Numbered from the stretch's first letter, positions 1-10,150 are shown. The stretch: DNA of 64,000 bases from Chryseobacterium tructae (GCF_030409875.1 NZ_JAUFQR010000001.1:3720001-3784000), one strand, 5' to 3'. Translations and numbers: made by a program. The notes: generated by a model from the letters alone, not told the origin.

Positions 1-548
1 GGGAAGAACAATTGGCACAAATCAGCGAAGTTGCTTTAGATATTCAGGCTAAATTAAAAGCTAAAGGTATTTCTGTGAAATTTGATAATGATACTCAGAA
101 CAAACCAGGATGGAAATTCGCTGAATACGAATTGAAAGGTGTTCCGGTAAGAATTGCAATGGGACCAAGAGACCTTGAAAATAAGTCTGTTGAAATTGCA
201 AGAAGAGATAACCTAACCAAAGAAGTTCGTTCTATTGAAGGTTTAGATGTTTATATTGAAGAGTTATTGAAAACGATTCAACAGGATATCTATAATAAGG
301 CCGCTAACTTCAGAAAAGACAACATCACCAAAGTAGATACTTATGAAGAGTTCAAGAAAGTTCTTGAAGAAAAAGGAGGATTTATCTACGCGCACTGGGA
401 TGGTACAGCTGAAGAAGAAGAACAAATTAAGGATGAAACGAAAGCTACGATCAGATGTATTCCTTTAGATGATGACATTGAAGAAGGTATTTCATTGATT
501 TCAGGGAAACCATCTAAGAGACGTGTATTATTCGCAAAAGCGTATTAA
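1..548 (+). CDS. proS: Proline--tRNA ligase, C-terminal part (5' truncated by window edge)
   Basis: This is the C-terminal ~180 residues of prolyl-tRNA synthetase, which charges tRNA-Pro with proline in the cytoplasm. The reading frame is open from base 3, so the gene begins outside the window and the TTG at base 12 is not a start. The visible part contains the anticodon-binding domain (KGVPVRIAMGPRDLE, then EIARRDN) and the C-terminal domain of the archaeal/eukaryotic-like ProS type, ending in SKRRVLFAKAY. No terminator-like hairpin is obvious after the stop. Identification rests on recognising these family motifs; confidence is high. Confidence 0.93.
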   Translation, partial: EEQLAQISEVALDIQAKLKAKGISVKFDNDTQNKPGWKFAEYELKGVPVRIAMGPRDLENKSVEIARRDNLTKEVRSIEGLDVYIEELLKTIQQDIYNKAANFRKDNITKVDTYEEFKKVLEEKGGFIYAHWDGTAEEEEQIKDETKATIRCIPLDDDIEEGISLISGKPSKRRVLFAKAY

Positions 549-664
549 TAAATTTAACGATTTTAAAAAAAATCGTTAAATTTTAAAGAATTATTCAAAA
601 AAAAATGACATTTAGACGGATTTTTGTTTAAATTTATCTCAACATTAATCTAAAAAAATTTATT

Positions 665-1995
665 ATGTCTTTAAATGTCATTGATTTAATTAAAGGACAA
701 TTAGGTCCTGCTTTGGTTTCACAGGCTGCTTCACAGTTTGGAGAAAGCGAATCAGGAATTTCTAAAGCAATTGGTGGTTTATTACCTGCTGTAGTAGGTG
801 GATTAGCCAATAACGCAGACAACCCTGGCGTTGTGGATGCTATTACAAAGCCTCTTCAAGTGGTATTTTGGGAAATCTATTAGGTGGATCATCTAATAAC
901 CCTATCATCTCCACTTTATTATCTTCTCTTTTTGGAGATAAGGTGGGCGGATTAGTGAATTCCATTGCCAGTTTTTCAGGAATCAGCAACAATTCTGCAG
1001 GTTCTTTGTTAAACCTGGTGACCGGGGCTACAGTAGGCACAGTGGGAAAATATGCAGCAGACAATAATTTGGGTGCTTCAGGTATTTCCGGCTTACTGAA
1101 TGATCAGAAAGGCATTATTTCTTCTTTACTGCCTGCAGGTCTTTCTTTGGCTTCTTTTGGATTAGGAGCTGAAAATTGGTTTGGTCAGGCTAAGGAGACC
1201 GTTTCTTCAGTAACTTCTACTGCTAAGGATAACATCGCTGAAGGTGTTGCTACGGCAAGAGAAAATGTGAGCGAAGGAGCGAGAGAAATAAGAGAACAAT
1301 TTGAAAATAACAACAATAATAATCAAGGAGGAGGTTCAATCTGGAAATGGTTGCTTCCGCTTTTATTATTAATTGCTGCTGGATATTTCCTTTGGAAGCA
1401 GTGTGAGAAGAAGCAAACAACAACTACAATGACTTCTACCTCAGACTCAACAGGAACCCATACAGATACAACTTCTGCAACAACATCCACGCCAGCTACC
1501 ACCGCTACACCTGCTGCTAAAACCGATGAAAACATCGACCTTAACGGAGTAATGCTGAAAGGATATAAAGGTGGTATGGAAGATCAAATGATCACATTCC
1601 TTAAATCTGGAGGATACAAAAACGCAGCAGATGATGCAGCATTAAAAGACAAATGGTATGATTTTGACCATGTTAACTTCAAAATAGGAAAGTCTACAGA
1701 ACTAGAAACAGGTTCACAAGGACAATTGGATAACCTGGTAGCCATCCTTAAAGCTTTCCCAGAGTCTAAAATCAAAATCGGTGGCTATACTGATAAGACA
1801 GGGAACGAAGCTTCTAATGTAAAATTATCTCAGGAAAGAGCTGATTTCATTAAAGCTGCTTTAGCGAAAGCTGGAGTTGGAGCACAAGTAATCGGAGCGG
1901 AAGGTTACGGAAGTAAATTTGCTAAAGTAGATGCTAAAGCTTCTGATGCTGAAAGAGCTGCAGATAGAAAAATGTCTATAAGATTTGCTAAATAA
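665..1995 (+). CDS. DUF937 / OmpA-family protein (one apparent frameshift)
   Basis: A two-part envelope protein. The N-terminal ~170 residues are a DUF937-type domain (SLNVIDLIKGQLGP, repeated GGLLPAVVGGLANNA-like segments). A coiled, charged stretch follows, then one membrane segment (WKWLLPLLLLIAAGYFLW) and a Thr/Ser-rich linker. The C-terminal ~110 residues are an OmpA-like peptidoglycan-binding domain (VNFKIGKSTEL, IKIGGYTDKTGN, LSQERADFIKAAL). The frame breaks at the AAA of 847-849; one added A restores a continuous protein of about 443 residues reading TKASSSGILGNLLGG. This is probably a sequencing error. It likely anchors an inner-membrane protein to the cell wall; the exact role is unknown. 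Confidence 0.8.
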
Positions 1996-2017
1996 TCTTT
2001 AGAACCAATAAAAATTG

Positions 2018-2048
2018 AATCCCGGAAAGTTATTTTCGGGATTTTTTT
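2018..2048 (+). terminator. Intrinsic terminator after the DUF937/OmpA gene
   Basis: An AATCCCG...CGGGATT stem is followed by a run of seven T, 23 bases after the stop codon at 1995. Confidence 0.7.
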
Positions 2049-2059
2049 ATGCCATGATT

Positions 2060-2089
2060 TTTGTGTTTACATTTATTTAATTAAATTTG
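2060..2089 (+). promoter_or_regulatory. Bacteroidota-type promoter of the Nramp gene
   Basis: A TTTG at 2060-2063 and a TAAATTTG at 2082-2089 are separated by 18 bases. This matches the Bacteroidota housekeeping promoter (-33 TTTG, -7 TAnnTTTG). The ATG of the transporter follows 19 bases later. Confidence 0.7.
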
Positions 2090-2108
2090 TTAGTCATTTC
2101 TAACATTT

Positions 2109-3446
2109 ATGAATTTCAATTTAAAAAGCGCCTGGCGAAAAGATAAAACCTCACACTCTTTATCAGAAGTGTATTCTTCTATTAAAGTACCTAAAAAGGC
2201 TAGTTTCTGGAGAAAATACCTTGCTTTTGCAGGACCTGGTCTTATGATTGCGGTAGGGTACATGGATCCTGGAAACTGGGCTACGGATATTGCCGGAGGT
2301 GCTCAGTTTGGGTATACTCTACTTTCTGTTATTCTTATTTCCAATATTTTTGCAGTGGTTTTACAACATTTATCTGTAAAACTTGGAGTAGTTGCGGAAA
2401 GAGATTTAGCACAGGCTTGTAGGGATCATTTCAGTCCTACAACCAATTTTATTCTCTGGGTATTCTGTGAAATAGCCATTGCCGCCTGTGACCTTGCCGA
2501 GGTCATTGGTTCTGCCATTGCTTTAAACCTACTGTTTCATATTCCTTTAACATGGGGAATTGTCATTACAACGGTAGATGTACTGATCATTCTGTTACTG
2601 CAAGCCAAAGGATTCCGATGGATTGAGAGTATTGTAGGTGGGCTTATTTTTATTATCCTAGCCTGCTTTGCTTATGAAATTGTAATTTCAAAACCTGCTT
2701 TTAATGAAATTCTGGGTGGGCTAGTTCCGCAAAAAGAAATTATTCAAAATCCTGCCATGCTTTATATTGCCATTGGGATTTTAGGAGCTACTGTAATGCC
2801 ACACAATCTATACTTACATAGCAGTATTGTACAGACCAGAGATTACACCCGTGATACTGAAGGAAAGAAAGAGGCTATTAAATTTGCAACTTTAGATAGT
2901 ACAGTATCATTGATGTTGGCATTTTTTATCAATGCAGCCATTTTAATCCTGGCAGCAGCCACATTTCACACTACAGGAAACGAACATGTAGCTGATATTC
3001 ATGACGCTTACCAGATGCTAACCCCGATTTTAGGAGCATCAATGGCAAGTATTGCATTTGCGATTGCTCTATTGGCTTCTGGACAGAACTCCACGCTTAC
3101 CGGAACTTTAGCTGGCCAGATCGTCATGGAAGGCTTTTTAAATATTAAACTAAAACCATGGCTGCGAAGATTGATTACAAGACTTATTGCTGTGATTCCT
3201 GCATTGATTGTTGCTATCCTTTACGGAGAAAAAGGAACAACGGAATTATTAGTTTTAAGCCAGGTAATCCTGTCTATGCAATTAAGCTTTGCTGTAGTTC
3301 CTCTTGTCATGTTTACCAATGATAAGGCTAAAATGGGTGAATTTGTGAATAAACCATTCTTGAAGTTTTGTGTATGGATTATTACCATTATTATCATTGT
3401 TTTAAATCTATATCTGTTGTATCAAACGTTTACAGGAGAGCAATAA
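2109..3446 (+). CDS. mntH: Nramp-family divalent metal (Mn2+/Fe2+) transporter
   Basis: A 445-residue polytopic inner-membrane protein of the Nramp family, which imports Mn2+ or Fe2+ with protons. The metal-binding DPGN motif of TM1 is present (YMDPGNWATDIAGG), as is the MPH motif of TM6 (GATVMPHNLYLHSS). About eleven hydrophobic segments cover residues 35-440. The gene is monocistronic by its own promoter and the gap on both sides. I see no Fur- or MntR-type operator that I can defend. Length is close to that of E. coli MntH (412) with a ~30-residue cytoplasmic N-terminal extension. Confidence 0.92.
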   Translation: MNFNLKSAWRKDKTSHSLSEVYSSIKVPKKASFWRKYLAFAGPGLMIAVGYMDPGNWATDIAGGAQFGYTLLSVILISNIFAVVLQHLSVKLGVVAERDLAQACRDHFSPTTNFILWVFCEIAIAACDLAEVIGSAIALNLLFHIPLTWGIVITTVDVLIILLLQAKGFRWIESIVGGLIFIILACFAYEIVISKPAFNEILGGLVPQKEIIQNPAMLYIAIGILGATVMPHNLYLHSSIVQTRDYTRDTEGKKEAIKFATLDSTVSLMLAFFINAAILILAAATFHTTGNEHVADIHDAYQMLTPILGASMASIAFAIALLASGQNSTLTGTLAGQIVMEGFLNIKLKPWLRRLITRLIAVIPALIVAILYGEKGTTELLVLSQVILSMQLSFAVVPLVMFTNDKAKMGEFVNKPFLKFCVWIITIIIIVLNLYLLYQTFTGEQ

Positions 3447-3702
3447 TCTGATATAGAAATTTCCAATATCCGAGATATCAAAGTTCAAATTTCAGAGTTG
3501 AGAGTATTGTATATTCAATCGTCTTAAGTCTAAAACTTGAACTTTTATTTTTTTCACCTCCTTTCTTCCATCTATTCGACTCTTATCTCTGAGCCTCGTA
3601 CCGATATAGTCTTCCTTTTCTTGCTTATTTTTCTGCCTTAATGTCCTGTTTTTTCCTTTGGCAGAGTCTTTGCGAAACATTCATGTAAATAAATATTGAA
3701 TT

Positions 3703-4239
3703 ATGGAAAATCAGGATATTAACGAAGAAAGCATCAATAATCAGGAAGATAACAATGTTCAGAATGAGGCTACGGCTCAGGACAATGTGACAGTGGCTCC
3801 TTCTGCAGAAGAACTTTTGGCAGAAGAAAAAGACCGTTACATCAGATTATATGCTGAATTCGAAAACTATAAAAAAAGAACTTCTAAGGAGAAAATGGAA
3901 TTCTTCCAATATGCCAATCAGGATATGATGGTTTCTATGTTGGGCGTTTTAGATGATTTTGAAAGAGCATTAAAAGAGATCGCTAAAAACGGAAACCCGG
4001 CTGATCTTCAAGGAGTAGAACTTATCTATCAGAAATTTAAAAATAAACTTACTGAAAAAGGATTAAAAGCTATGGAAGTGAGCGCTGGTGACAGCTTCAA
4101 TGTAGATTTCCATGAGGCTATTACTCAAATTCCGGCTCCATCAGAAGAGTTGAAAGGGAAAATCGTAGATGTTATTGAAACAGGATATACTTTGGGTGAT
4201 AAGGTAATCCGTTTTGCAAAAGTAGTAACAGGAAACTAA
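3703..4239 (+). CDS. grpE: Nucleotide exchange factor GrpE
   Basis: GrpE, the DnaK nucleotide exchange factor, 178 residues. The acidic, Asn/Gln-rich N-terminus is followed by a long coiled coil (AEELLAEEKDRYIRLYAEFENYKKRT, roughly residues 30-70). The C-terminal beta domain carries the family signature FHEAITQIP...GKIVDVIETGYTLGDKVIRFAKV. It sits 101 bases upstream of dnaJ on the same strand. dnaK is not next to it. No CIRCE-type operator is visible upstream. Confidence 0.95.
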   Translation: MENQDINEESINNQEDNNVQNEATAQDNVTVAPSAEELLAEEKDRYIRLYAEFENYKKRTSKEKMEFFQYANQDMMVSMLGVLDDFERALKEIAKNGNPADLQGVELIYQKFKNKLTEKGLKAMEVSAGDSFNVDFHEAITQIPAPSEELKGKIVDVIETGYTLGDKVIRFAKVVTGN

Positions 4240-4261
4240 AATTCATAAATGATAGATGATG

Positions 4262-4335
4262 AGTGATAATTGATGAATGTTTCACTTATTAGCTTTACAA
4301 TATCTTTTATCATTTATCAGTAATCAATTATACAA
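4262..4335. repeat. TGATAAttGATGA-type intergenic repeat between grpE and dnaJ
   Basis: The spacer holds GAGTGATAATTGATGAATG and, about 40 bases on, an inverted version (TTTATCAGTAATCAATTATAC). A related string (AATGAGTGATAAATAATTGATGA) lies at 13732-13755 downstream of another gene. The two loci share no genes, so this looks like a low-grade dispersed repeat rather than a regulatory site. Confidence 0.4.
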
Positions 4336-4340
4336 TTGTC

Positions 4341-5459
4341 ATGTCAAAAAGAGATTATTACGAGGTTCTTGAGATCAGCAAATCTGCATCTGCCGACGAA
4401 ATAAAAAAAGCATACCGTAAAATGGCCATCAAATTCCACCCGGATAAAAATCCAGGGGATAAAGAGGCTGAAGAGAAATTTAAAGAAGCTGCTGAAGCTT
4501 ATGAAGTACTAAGCGACGATCAGAAACGTGCCAGATATGACCAATTCGGTCACGCCGGAATGGGTGGAAATGGAGGTTTCGGAGGCGGAGGCTTCGGAGG
4601 CGGAATGAACATGGAAGATATTTTCAGCCAGTTTGGAGATATTTTCGGTGGTGGTTTCGGAGGATTCGGCGGTGGCGGCGGTGGTCGTCAGCAGGTGAAA
4701 GGTTCTAATTTAAGAATCAGAATCAAGCTGAACCTTGAGGAAATGGTAAACGGAACTCACAAAACCATTAAAGTAAAGAAAATGAAGATGGCGGAAGGTG
4801 CCACTTCAAAAACATGTCCTACCTGTAACGGTTCGGGTGTTCAACTTAAGGTAATGAACACTATGTTTGGTCAAATGCAGACTCAAACGACTTGTGGAAC
4901 TTGTCAGGGTATCGGAAAGGTTGCAGATAAAATTCCTGCCGGGGCAAATGCTCAGGGTCTTGTAAAAGATGAAGAGGAAATCACAATCAATATTCCTGCT
5001 GGAGCAAGAGATGGAATTCAGCTTAATGTAAGAGGAAAAGGAAACGATGCTCCGTTTGGTGGTACTCCTGGTGATCTATTAGTGATCATTGAAGAGGAAG
5101 TTGATCAAACGATTAAGAGAGAAGGCGATAACCTTCACCAGGAATTGTATGTTTCATTTGCTGAAGCAGCTTTAGGAACGAAAAAAGAAATTCCTACAGT
5201 AGGTGGAAAAGTAAAAATTACCGTTGATCCAGGAACTCAATCTGGAAAAATCTTAAGATTAGCAGGAAAAGGTCTTCCAAGTATCGACAGTTATGGTAAA
5301 GGAGACATGTTTATTCACATCAACGTATGGACTCCGCAAAAGCTTAATAAGGAGCAAAAAGATTTCTTTGAAAAGCAAATGTCCAGTGGAGATATGGTTG
5401 CAGAGCCTTCCGGAAAGGAGAAAACTTTTTTTGATAAAGTAAAAGATTTATTCAATTAA
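4341..5459 (+). CDS. dnaJ: Chaperone DnaJ (with a two-motif zinc region)
   Basis: DnaJ (Hsp40), co-chaperone that stimulates DnaK ATPase, 372 residues. The J domain is at residues 1-70 with the HPD tripeptide (FHPDKNPGD). A long Gly/Phe region follows (residues 75-118). The zinc region has only two CxxCxGxG motifs (CPTCNGSG and CGTCQGIG) where E. coli DnaJ has four. The C-terminal substrate-binding domains run to the end. Full length and intact flanks argue against a local deletion; a reduced zinc region is, as I recall, usual in flavobacteria. It forms a likely operon with grpE. Confidence 0.95.
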   Translation: MSKRDYYEVLEISKSASADEIKKAYRKMAIKFHPDKNPGDKEAEEKFKEAAEAYEVLSDDQKRARYDQFGHAGMGGNGGFGGGGFGGGMNMEDIFSQFGDIFGGGFGGFGGGGGGRQQVKGSNLRIRIKLNLEEMVNGTHKTIKVKKMKMAEGATSKTCPTCNGSGVQLKVMNTMFGQMQTQTTCGTCQGIGKVADKIPAGANAQGLVKDEEEITINIPAGARDGIQLNVRGKGNDAPFGGTPGDLLVIIEEEVDQTIKREGDNLHQELYVSFAEAALGTKKEIPTVGGKVKITVDPGTQSGKILRLAGKGLPSIDSYGKGDMFIHINVWTPQKLNKEQKDFFEKQMSSGDMVAEPSGKEKTFFDKVKDLFN

Positions 5460-5470
5460 TATAATATAGA

Positions 5471-5496
5471 AAGGATTCCTACGGGAATCCTTTTTT
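5471..5496 (+). terminator. Intrinsic terminator after dnaJ
   Basis: AAGGATTCC-tac-GGGAATCCTT stem followed by six T, 12 bases after the dnaJ stop. Confidence 0.8.
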
Positions 5497-5543
5497 CGTA
5501 TATATCACAAAGCTTTAATTTAGTTCTCAAATAAATTAAAGCC

Positions 5544-6002
5544 ATGAAAAAAGTATCAATTTGTCTTTTCATATTGTTAGTTACAATTACTTCTTGTAAA
5601 GATGAAAAATCACCACTCATTATTAAAGAAAATAAATCGGCGACTAAAAAGTATAATTTACCTAATGATGAATTTCGTGAAAAAATACTTTCTAAAATTA
5701 AACACGAAAACGACAAAAAGAAACTTGAAAAACTTTTACAAGATTTAGATAAAAAGAATTTAAGTTTTTGCAATTTTGTAAAAAATGAATTTAAAATAGA
5801 TGATTCTTGCTATAGCGCTGCATTAAAAAGATACCCTGCCCCAGAAATGCAGAAAGAATTTATGAAAGTTCATAATGATATATATGAGATTGCTCAAAAA
5901 AAATATTTACAACAAATAGGTATAACTGATAAAGACGCAAACTTTTTAACAGTAGTATACTCTTTTGATCAAAATGTTCAAAAACTATGTGGTAAATACT
6001 AA
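5544..6002 (+). CDS. Small predicted lipoprotein, unknown function
   Basis: A 152-residue protein beginning with a lipoprotein signal peptide (MKKVSICLFILLVTITSC; Cys19 is the predicted lipidated residue). The mature part is highly charged and helical (KKLEKLLQDLDKKNL), with further cysteines at SFCNF, DSCYS and KLCGKY. I do not recognise a family. It lies between two terminators and so is probably transcribed alone. AT content is higher than in the neighbours, consistent with a lineage-specific accessory gene. Confidence 0.65.
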   Translation: MKKVSICLFILLVTITSCKDEKSPLIIKENKSATKKYNLPNDEFREKILSKIKHENDKKKLEKLLQDLDKKNLSFCNFVKNEFKIDDSCYSAALKRYPAPEMQKEFMKVHNDIYEIAQKKYLQQIGITDKDANFLTVVYSFDQNVQKLCGKY

Positions 6003-6008
6003 TAAAAA

Positions 6009-6033
6009 AACCTGCATGTTTTTGATGCAGGTT
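6009..6033. terminator. Bidirectional terminator between convergent genes
   Basis: AACCTGCAT...ATGCAGGTT hairpin with an A-run on the left and a T-run on the right. It serves the plus-strand lipoprotein gene and the minus-strand DUF808 gene. Confidence 0.75.
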
Positions 6034-6056
6034 TTCTTCTATATGGTAGTGATAGT

Positions 6057-6941
6057 TTATTTTTTTGCAACTAAAGAATACATTCCTTTTCCTAAAGTGA
6101 AGACAGCAACCGCTGCCAATCCGCCAACAATTCCAAGCATAAGCTTTTTCAAAACATCCGGCCAAGTTGGAAGTAATCCATGAAAAAATTCTATTCTATG
6201 TAGAAAAATTTCACCAGCAACCATTACTAAGGCAATTGTTCCTACAACTCCTAATATTTTAATAACAATAGGCAAAGCCTTCACTAATATATGCCCAAGC
6301 TTTCCAAAAAAACCTTTATCGTTACTTTTCTTTATTAATTTAAACCCTGCATCATCCATTCTTACAATAAGAGCTACAATTCCATAAACTCCAACAGTCG
6401 CAATAAATGCAACCAAGCTCGTTACTAAAATCTGTGTAATGAAAGGATGGCTTTCTTCCAATACGGTTCCTAAAGCAATAATAACGATCTCGATTGATAA
6501 AATAAAATCCGTTGTAATTGCCGATTTTACTTTCTGTTTTTCTATTTCTTCTGAACTTTTTTCTTCTTCTACAATTTCCTCTATAACTTCATGCCCCTTT
6601 TTGTGACGATGAAAAAGAAATTCTATTATTTTTTCAACTCCTTCAAAGGCCAGATAGAATCCTCCAAGGATCAACACATAATTAATAGCCGGAGCATACA
6701 ACCAATTGAGTAAAAAAACGATAGGAAGAATAATGAGTTTATTGATAAACGAGCCTTTTGTGATCGCCCATAATACCGGAAGTTCTCTGGAAGAAAGAAA
6801 GCCTGTGGCTTTTTCTGCATTTACAGCCAGATCATCTCCCAAAATTCCTGCTGTTTTTTGTGTAGCTATTTTACTGGTAACCGCTACATCATCCATCAAT
6901 GCAGCAATATCATCTAAAATTGCAAAAAAGCCTGATGCCAT
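6057..6941 (-). CDS. DUF808 family inner-membrane protein (YedI-like)
   Basis: A 294-residue membrane protein of the DUF808 family (YedI in E. coli), function unknown. The family's N-terminal signature is present (SGFFAILDDIAALMDDVA, then AGILGDDLAVNAEKATGF). At least six hydrophobic segments follow, separated by a Glu/Lys-rich loop at about residues 115-140. It is convergent with the upstream lipoprotein gene and divergent from the next one, so it is monocistronic. Confidence 0.85.
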   Translation of the reverse strand: MASGFFAILDDIAALMDDVAVTSKIATQKTAGILGDDLAVNAEKATGFLSSRELPVLWAITKGSFINKLIILPIVFLLNWLYAPAINYVLILGGFYLAFEGVEKIIEFLFHRHKKGHEVIEEIVEEEKSSEEIEKQKVKSAITTDFILSIEIVIIALGTVLEESHPFITQILVTSLVAFIATVGVYGIVALIVRMDDAGFKLIKKSNDKGFFGKLGHILVKALPIVIKILGVVGTIALVMVAGEIFLHRIEFFHGLLPTWPDVLKKLMLGIVGGLAAVAVFTLGKGMYSLVAKK

Positions 6942-7092
6942 ATTTTAATATTTTTTTAATCTCTGTTAACTTTCGCAAAAATAAATATTTAATTCTATTT
7001 TCAAACGGTTTATTAAAACAATAATTTAAAGAATAAAATGGTGAGATCATTTTGTATCTTTCCAATCTAATGTAAGAAATTAAAACTAAGCC

Positions 7093-8106
7093 TTGAAAAA
7101 ATACCTGATCTTTTTATTATTCTCATTTTCAATCCTTCAGTCTCAAGGAATAGAGGATAAACAGATTTTTAAAAAATGTAAAAAAGAGTATTCAAAGAAA
7201 GTTTGCCTTTCTGATGAAGATCAGGATGGTATTCTCTTTTACCTTGACAAATGCCCGAAGCAAAGTGGCTCCATAGATAACGAAGGATGTGCATGGCCAG
7301 ATACTGATAATGACGGAGCCATAGATAAGGATGACGCATGTCCTGATGTAAAAGGGGATCCGGAAAACCAAGGATGCCCATGGCCCGATACGGATGGGGA
7401 CGGCATTTTGGATAAAGATGATCAATGTCCCACTATTCCTGGAATTGCTGACCTGGGCGGATGTCTCGATAACAATTGTGATGAGTATCTCAAAAAACAG
7501 AAAAAGACTCTTGAAGAGTTTAAGGTAAAAAACAATGCTGAAAAGGAAAAGTTTGCTCTGCTTAGAAACGTTATTTTTAACAATATTACCCCAAAATTTC
7601 TTTCCGGAAATAATATCATTGTAAGTATTCATGTAAATACCTTCATTAATGATAATATTAAAGACTGCGCTTCCAGATCATCTTTATGGCATGACAAACA
7701 ATTATTTCTCGACCAGCTTTTCTGGAGTGAAGAAACCTTCAAATATGCTGGCAAGAAATTGAAAAAAAATATCTTTCCCACCGCAGAATTCGGAAAATAT
7801 CCCATAGCAGACATTTTATTGAAAGCCTATAATGATGATGGATATTATAATTTTATGAAAAACTTTTCAAGAGCTCCCGGTATTCATGATTCTTCTGTTG
7901 ACTCCAAGATTTACTATTATCCCAGCAGTCCTCAAAAACCTGAATTCAGGCCGGACAATACCCGAATGAGAATTCTTTTTGACAAATACGAGACCCAAAA
8001 CCAAGCCACCGTTGAAATGGTAAAAAATAATGAATATCAATCTTTTACTTACGAATACAATAATGACAAATGGATTCTCATAAGCAAGGATTCTCATAAC
8101 CGTTGA
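7093..8106 (+). CDS. Secreted protein with thrombospondin type 3-like calcium-binding repeats
   Basis: A 337-residue exported protein. Translation most likely starts at a TTG, because the residues that follow form a typical signal peptide ([18 protein letters not shown]). Residues 40-130 contain three TSP3-like repeats with calcium-binding DxDxDG motifs ([40 protein letters not shown]). In Bacteroidota such repeats often link to an OmpA domain, but the C-terminal ~200 residues here do not look OmpA-like and I do not recognise them. Location is probably periplasm or outer membrane; the role is unknown. Confidence 0.75.
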   Translation: MKKYLIFLLFSFSILQSQGIEDKQIFKKCKKEYSKKVCLSDEDQDGILFYLDKCPKQSGSIDNEGCAWPDTDNDGAIDKDDACPDVKGDPENQGCPWPDTDGDGILDKDDQCPTIPGIADLGGCLDNNCDEYLKKQKKTLEEFKVKNNAEKEKFALLRNVIFNNITPKFLSGNNIIVSIHVNTFINDNIKDCASRSSLWHDKQLFLDQLFWSEETFKYAGKKLKKNIFPTAEFGKYPIADILLKAYNDDGYYNFMKNFSRAPGIHDSSVDSKIYYYPSSPQKPEFRPDNTRMRILFDKYETQNQATVEMVKNNEYQSFTYEYNNDKWILISKDSHNR

Positions 8107-8202
8107 AGCAGAAAAAATCTACTTCCTCAATCAGGATCATTCATCCCAGTAGAGCGTGTTTCTCATTGAAAATATGGTAAAGACTAATATCACACACTCT
8201 GA

Positions 8203-8210
8203 TAAATTTG
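8203..8210 (+). promoter_or_regulatory. -7 promoter box of the GLPGLI gene
   Basis: TAAATTTG at 8203-8210 matches the TAnnTTTG box. It overlaps the upstream TTG at 8208, so the ATG at 8244 is the more likely start of the gene that follows. Confidence 0.55.
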
Positions 8211-8243
8211 TATATTCGTAATACACCAAAAATATTCATCAAT

Positions 8244-9062
8244 ATGAGATTTTTTCCCATGCTTTTCATGCTTTTCTTAAGCAGTTTGTTTCAAAGTCAA
8301 AGCAAACAGTTTTTCTATGAATATCATTTTATTCCGGATTCTACTGAAAAGAAACAAAGTATAACTGAAATAATGGTATTGGATATTGACAAAAAAAGAT
8401 CTCTTTTTTTCGGGCAGGAAATGTACAGATCAGATTCCACTCTGCTCAGTGACTCCAAAAAAGGCATTTTTTCAATGCCTGCAGAAAAACCAATGATCGC
8501 TGATCAGGTCATTAAATATCCAAATTCTAATAAAATTGACTATATAAAATTAGTTTCATATGAAAAATATATTGTCAGCCAGGAAATAGAGCTTCTGTGG
8601 AAACTTACTTCTGAATTTAAAACCATATTAAATCACAAAGTTCAGAAAGCTACAGTATCGTATGGAGGAAGAAAATGGATGGCATGGTTTGCTCAGGATA
8701 TTCCTTTTCAGGATGGACCTTATAAGTTCTATGGCCTTCCGGGGCTCATTCTTGAATTGGAAGATGATACTAAAAGCCACCAGTATCTCATTAAAGGAAT
8801 TAAAGACAATCAGGAAGAATTTATATATCCTAAGTTAAACAATTATAAAATATCAAAAGTTTCATATCCGCAATTTATTAAAATATATAAAAATTATCGG
8901 ATCAGTCCTGTTGCCAATCTGGTGGGAAGAATTCCGGACTATGAGGATGAAAATGGTAATACAGTAAGTGGCCAACAGAAAGTAAGGGAAATAGAAAAGA
9001 TAAAACTTGATCAAATTAAAAAAGACAATAATATCATTGAGATAGATCTACTGAAAAAATAA
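8244..9062 (+). CDS. GLPGLI family protein
   Basis: An exported protein of about 272 residues in the GLPGLI family, named for a motif present here as FYGLPGLILELED. The family is widespread in Bacteroidota and its function is unknown. I chose the ATG at 8244, not the in-frame TTG at 8208. The TTG lies inside a TAAATTTG promoter box, and from the ATG the protein starts directly with a signal peptide (MRFFPMLFMLFLSSLFQSQS). The C-terminus is Lys-rich. No partner gene is adjacent. Confidence 0.82.
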   Translation: MRFFPMLFMLFLSSLFQSQSKQFFYEYHFIPDSTEKKQSITEIMVLDIDKKRSLFFGQEMYRSDSTLLSDSKKGIFSMPAEKPMIADQVIKYPNSNKIDYIKLVSYEKYIVSQEIELLWKLTSEFKTILNHKVQKATVSYGGRKWMAWFAQDIPFQDGPYKFYGLPGLILELEDDTKSHQYLIKGIKDNQEEFIYPKLNNYKISKVSYPQFIKIYKNYRISPVANLVGRIPDYEDENGNTVSGQQKVREIEKIKLDQIKKDNNIIEIDLLKK

Positions 9063-9189
9063 ATGAGCTCCGCTCTATACTTCCACAACAAAGACAAACA
9101 CCTCCAACCCCCTGAAAAGCAAAACAAAAGCCCATATAAATCATATATTTTCATTAGCTTTGCAGCCTCTTTTTTTCTAATTTTGATCT

Positions 9190-10059
9190 ATGAAAAAGCT
9201 CATTCTCAGGTACCATTTTTTCGTTATGGGGTGTATTAGTTTTCTAATGCAGTCCTGCAATACGAAATTCAGGGTTTGGGTAGGCCCGGGAGGCCAGCAG
9301 AAGATCTATAACTTAAAATATGGAGAACATAAAAGACAGAAAATGGATGTTTTCCTTCCTAAGGATTACGCTGAAGATTCTCCTGTCGTTCTTATTGTAC
9401 ATGGTGGAGGCTGGACGTTGGGAAAAAAGGAACATATGATCCAGATTCAGAAAATGCTTTTCAAAAATAAAATACCCAGCATCAACCTGAACTATCGACT
9501 TGTTTCTAAACAAAAGCAGATCACTTACAAACAACAACTTGAGGATATTGGTTCTGTGGTGGAAAAGTTTAACTCATTAGCCGAAAAAGCAGAGCTTCAG
9601 CCTAACAATTATATTATTCTTGGCGAAAGTGCCGGCGGACATCTTGCCTTATTGTATGGATATCAGCATCCGGATCAGATTAAAAAGATTATTTCTTTAA
9701 GCGGCCCCACTGATTTTTACAGTCATGAATATCTGAATTCCTTTTATTCTAAATATACTTCACCTACTATTCAAAAAATGGTGGGAGCTAAATTTGACCG
9801 TAAGAATTTTTCAGAAGCCTTTAAAGAAGCCAGCCCAATTGCCAATATTACCTCCGTTCCTACTCTATTGTTTCAGGGAAATCGTGATTTTTTAGTCAAT
9901 CAGCATCAGGGGATTGCCATGGATTCAGCACTTACTCAGATGAATATCCCACATAAATTTATATTTATGGAGAGAACAGGACATACTCCTAGGTTTTTCA
10001 GCAAGAAAAAAAGAGATAGTATTATCTACCCGAATATTCTGGATTGGATAAAAAAATAG
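9190..10059 (+). CDS. Alpha/beta hydrolase lipoprotein, carboxylesterase-like
   Basis: A 289-residue alpha/beta-hydrolase with a lipoprotein-type N-terminus (CISFLMQSCNTKF; Cys23 is a likely lipidation site). The oxyanion-hole HGGGW motif is at about residue 75. The nucleophile elbow GESAGG is at about residue 148, and the catalytic acid and His fall in GNRDFLVN and RTGHTPR. This pattern fits the hormone-sensitive-lipase/BD-FAE type of esterase; the substrate cannot be told. A TAGCTTTG box at 9155-9162 is a plausible promoter element. Confidence 0.82.
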   Translation: MKKLILRYHFFVMGCISFLMQSCNTKFRVWVGPGGQQKIYNLKYGEHKRQKMDVFLPKDYAEDSPVVLIVHGGGWTLGKKEHMIQIQKMLFKNKIPSINLNYRLVSKQKQITYKQQLEDIGSVVEKFNSLAEKAELQPNNYIILGESAGGHLALLYGYQHPDQIKKIISLSGPTDFYSHEYLNSFYSKYTSPTIQKMVGAKFDRKNFSEAFKEASPIANITSVPTLLFQGNRDFLVNQHQGIAMDSALTQMNIPHKFIFMERTGHTPRFFSKKKRDSIIYPNILDWIKK

Positions 10060-10150
10060 CTTCATTTAAGATATTCAATAATATTCCAAAGATTATCGTT
10101 CAGCATCATACAAATCTTTTTTTATGGGTGCACATTGGTTAAAATAAAAA

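Noticed and set aside
3492..3680. Minus-strand 62-codon frame between the Nramp gene and grpE
   Set aside because: Lys/Arg-rich translation of a pyrimidine-rich intergenic stretch with no recognisable features; treated as chance.
5456..5773. Minus-strand 105-codon frame
   Set aside because: It is antisense to the lipoprotein gene and crosses the dnaJ terminator; low-complexity Phe/Leu/Ser composition.
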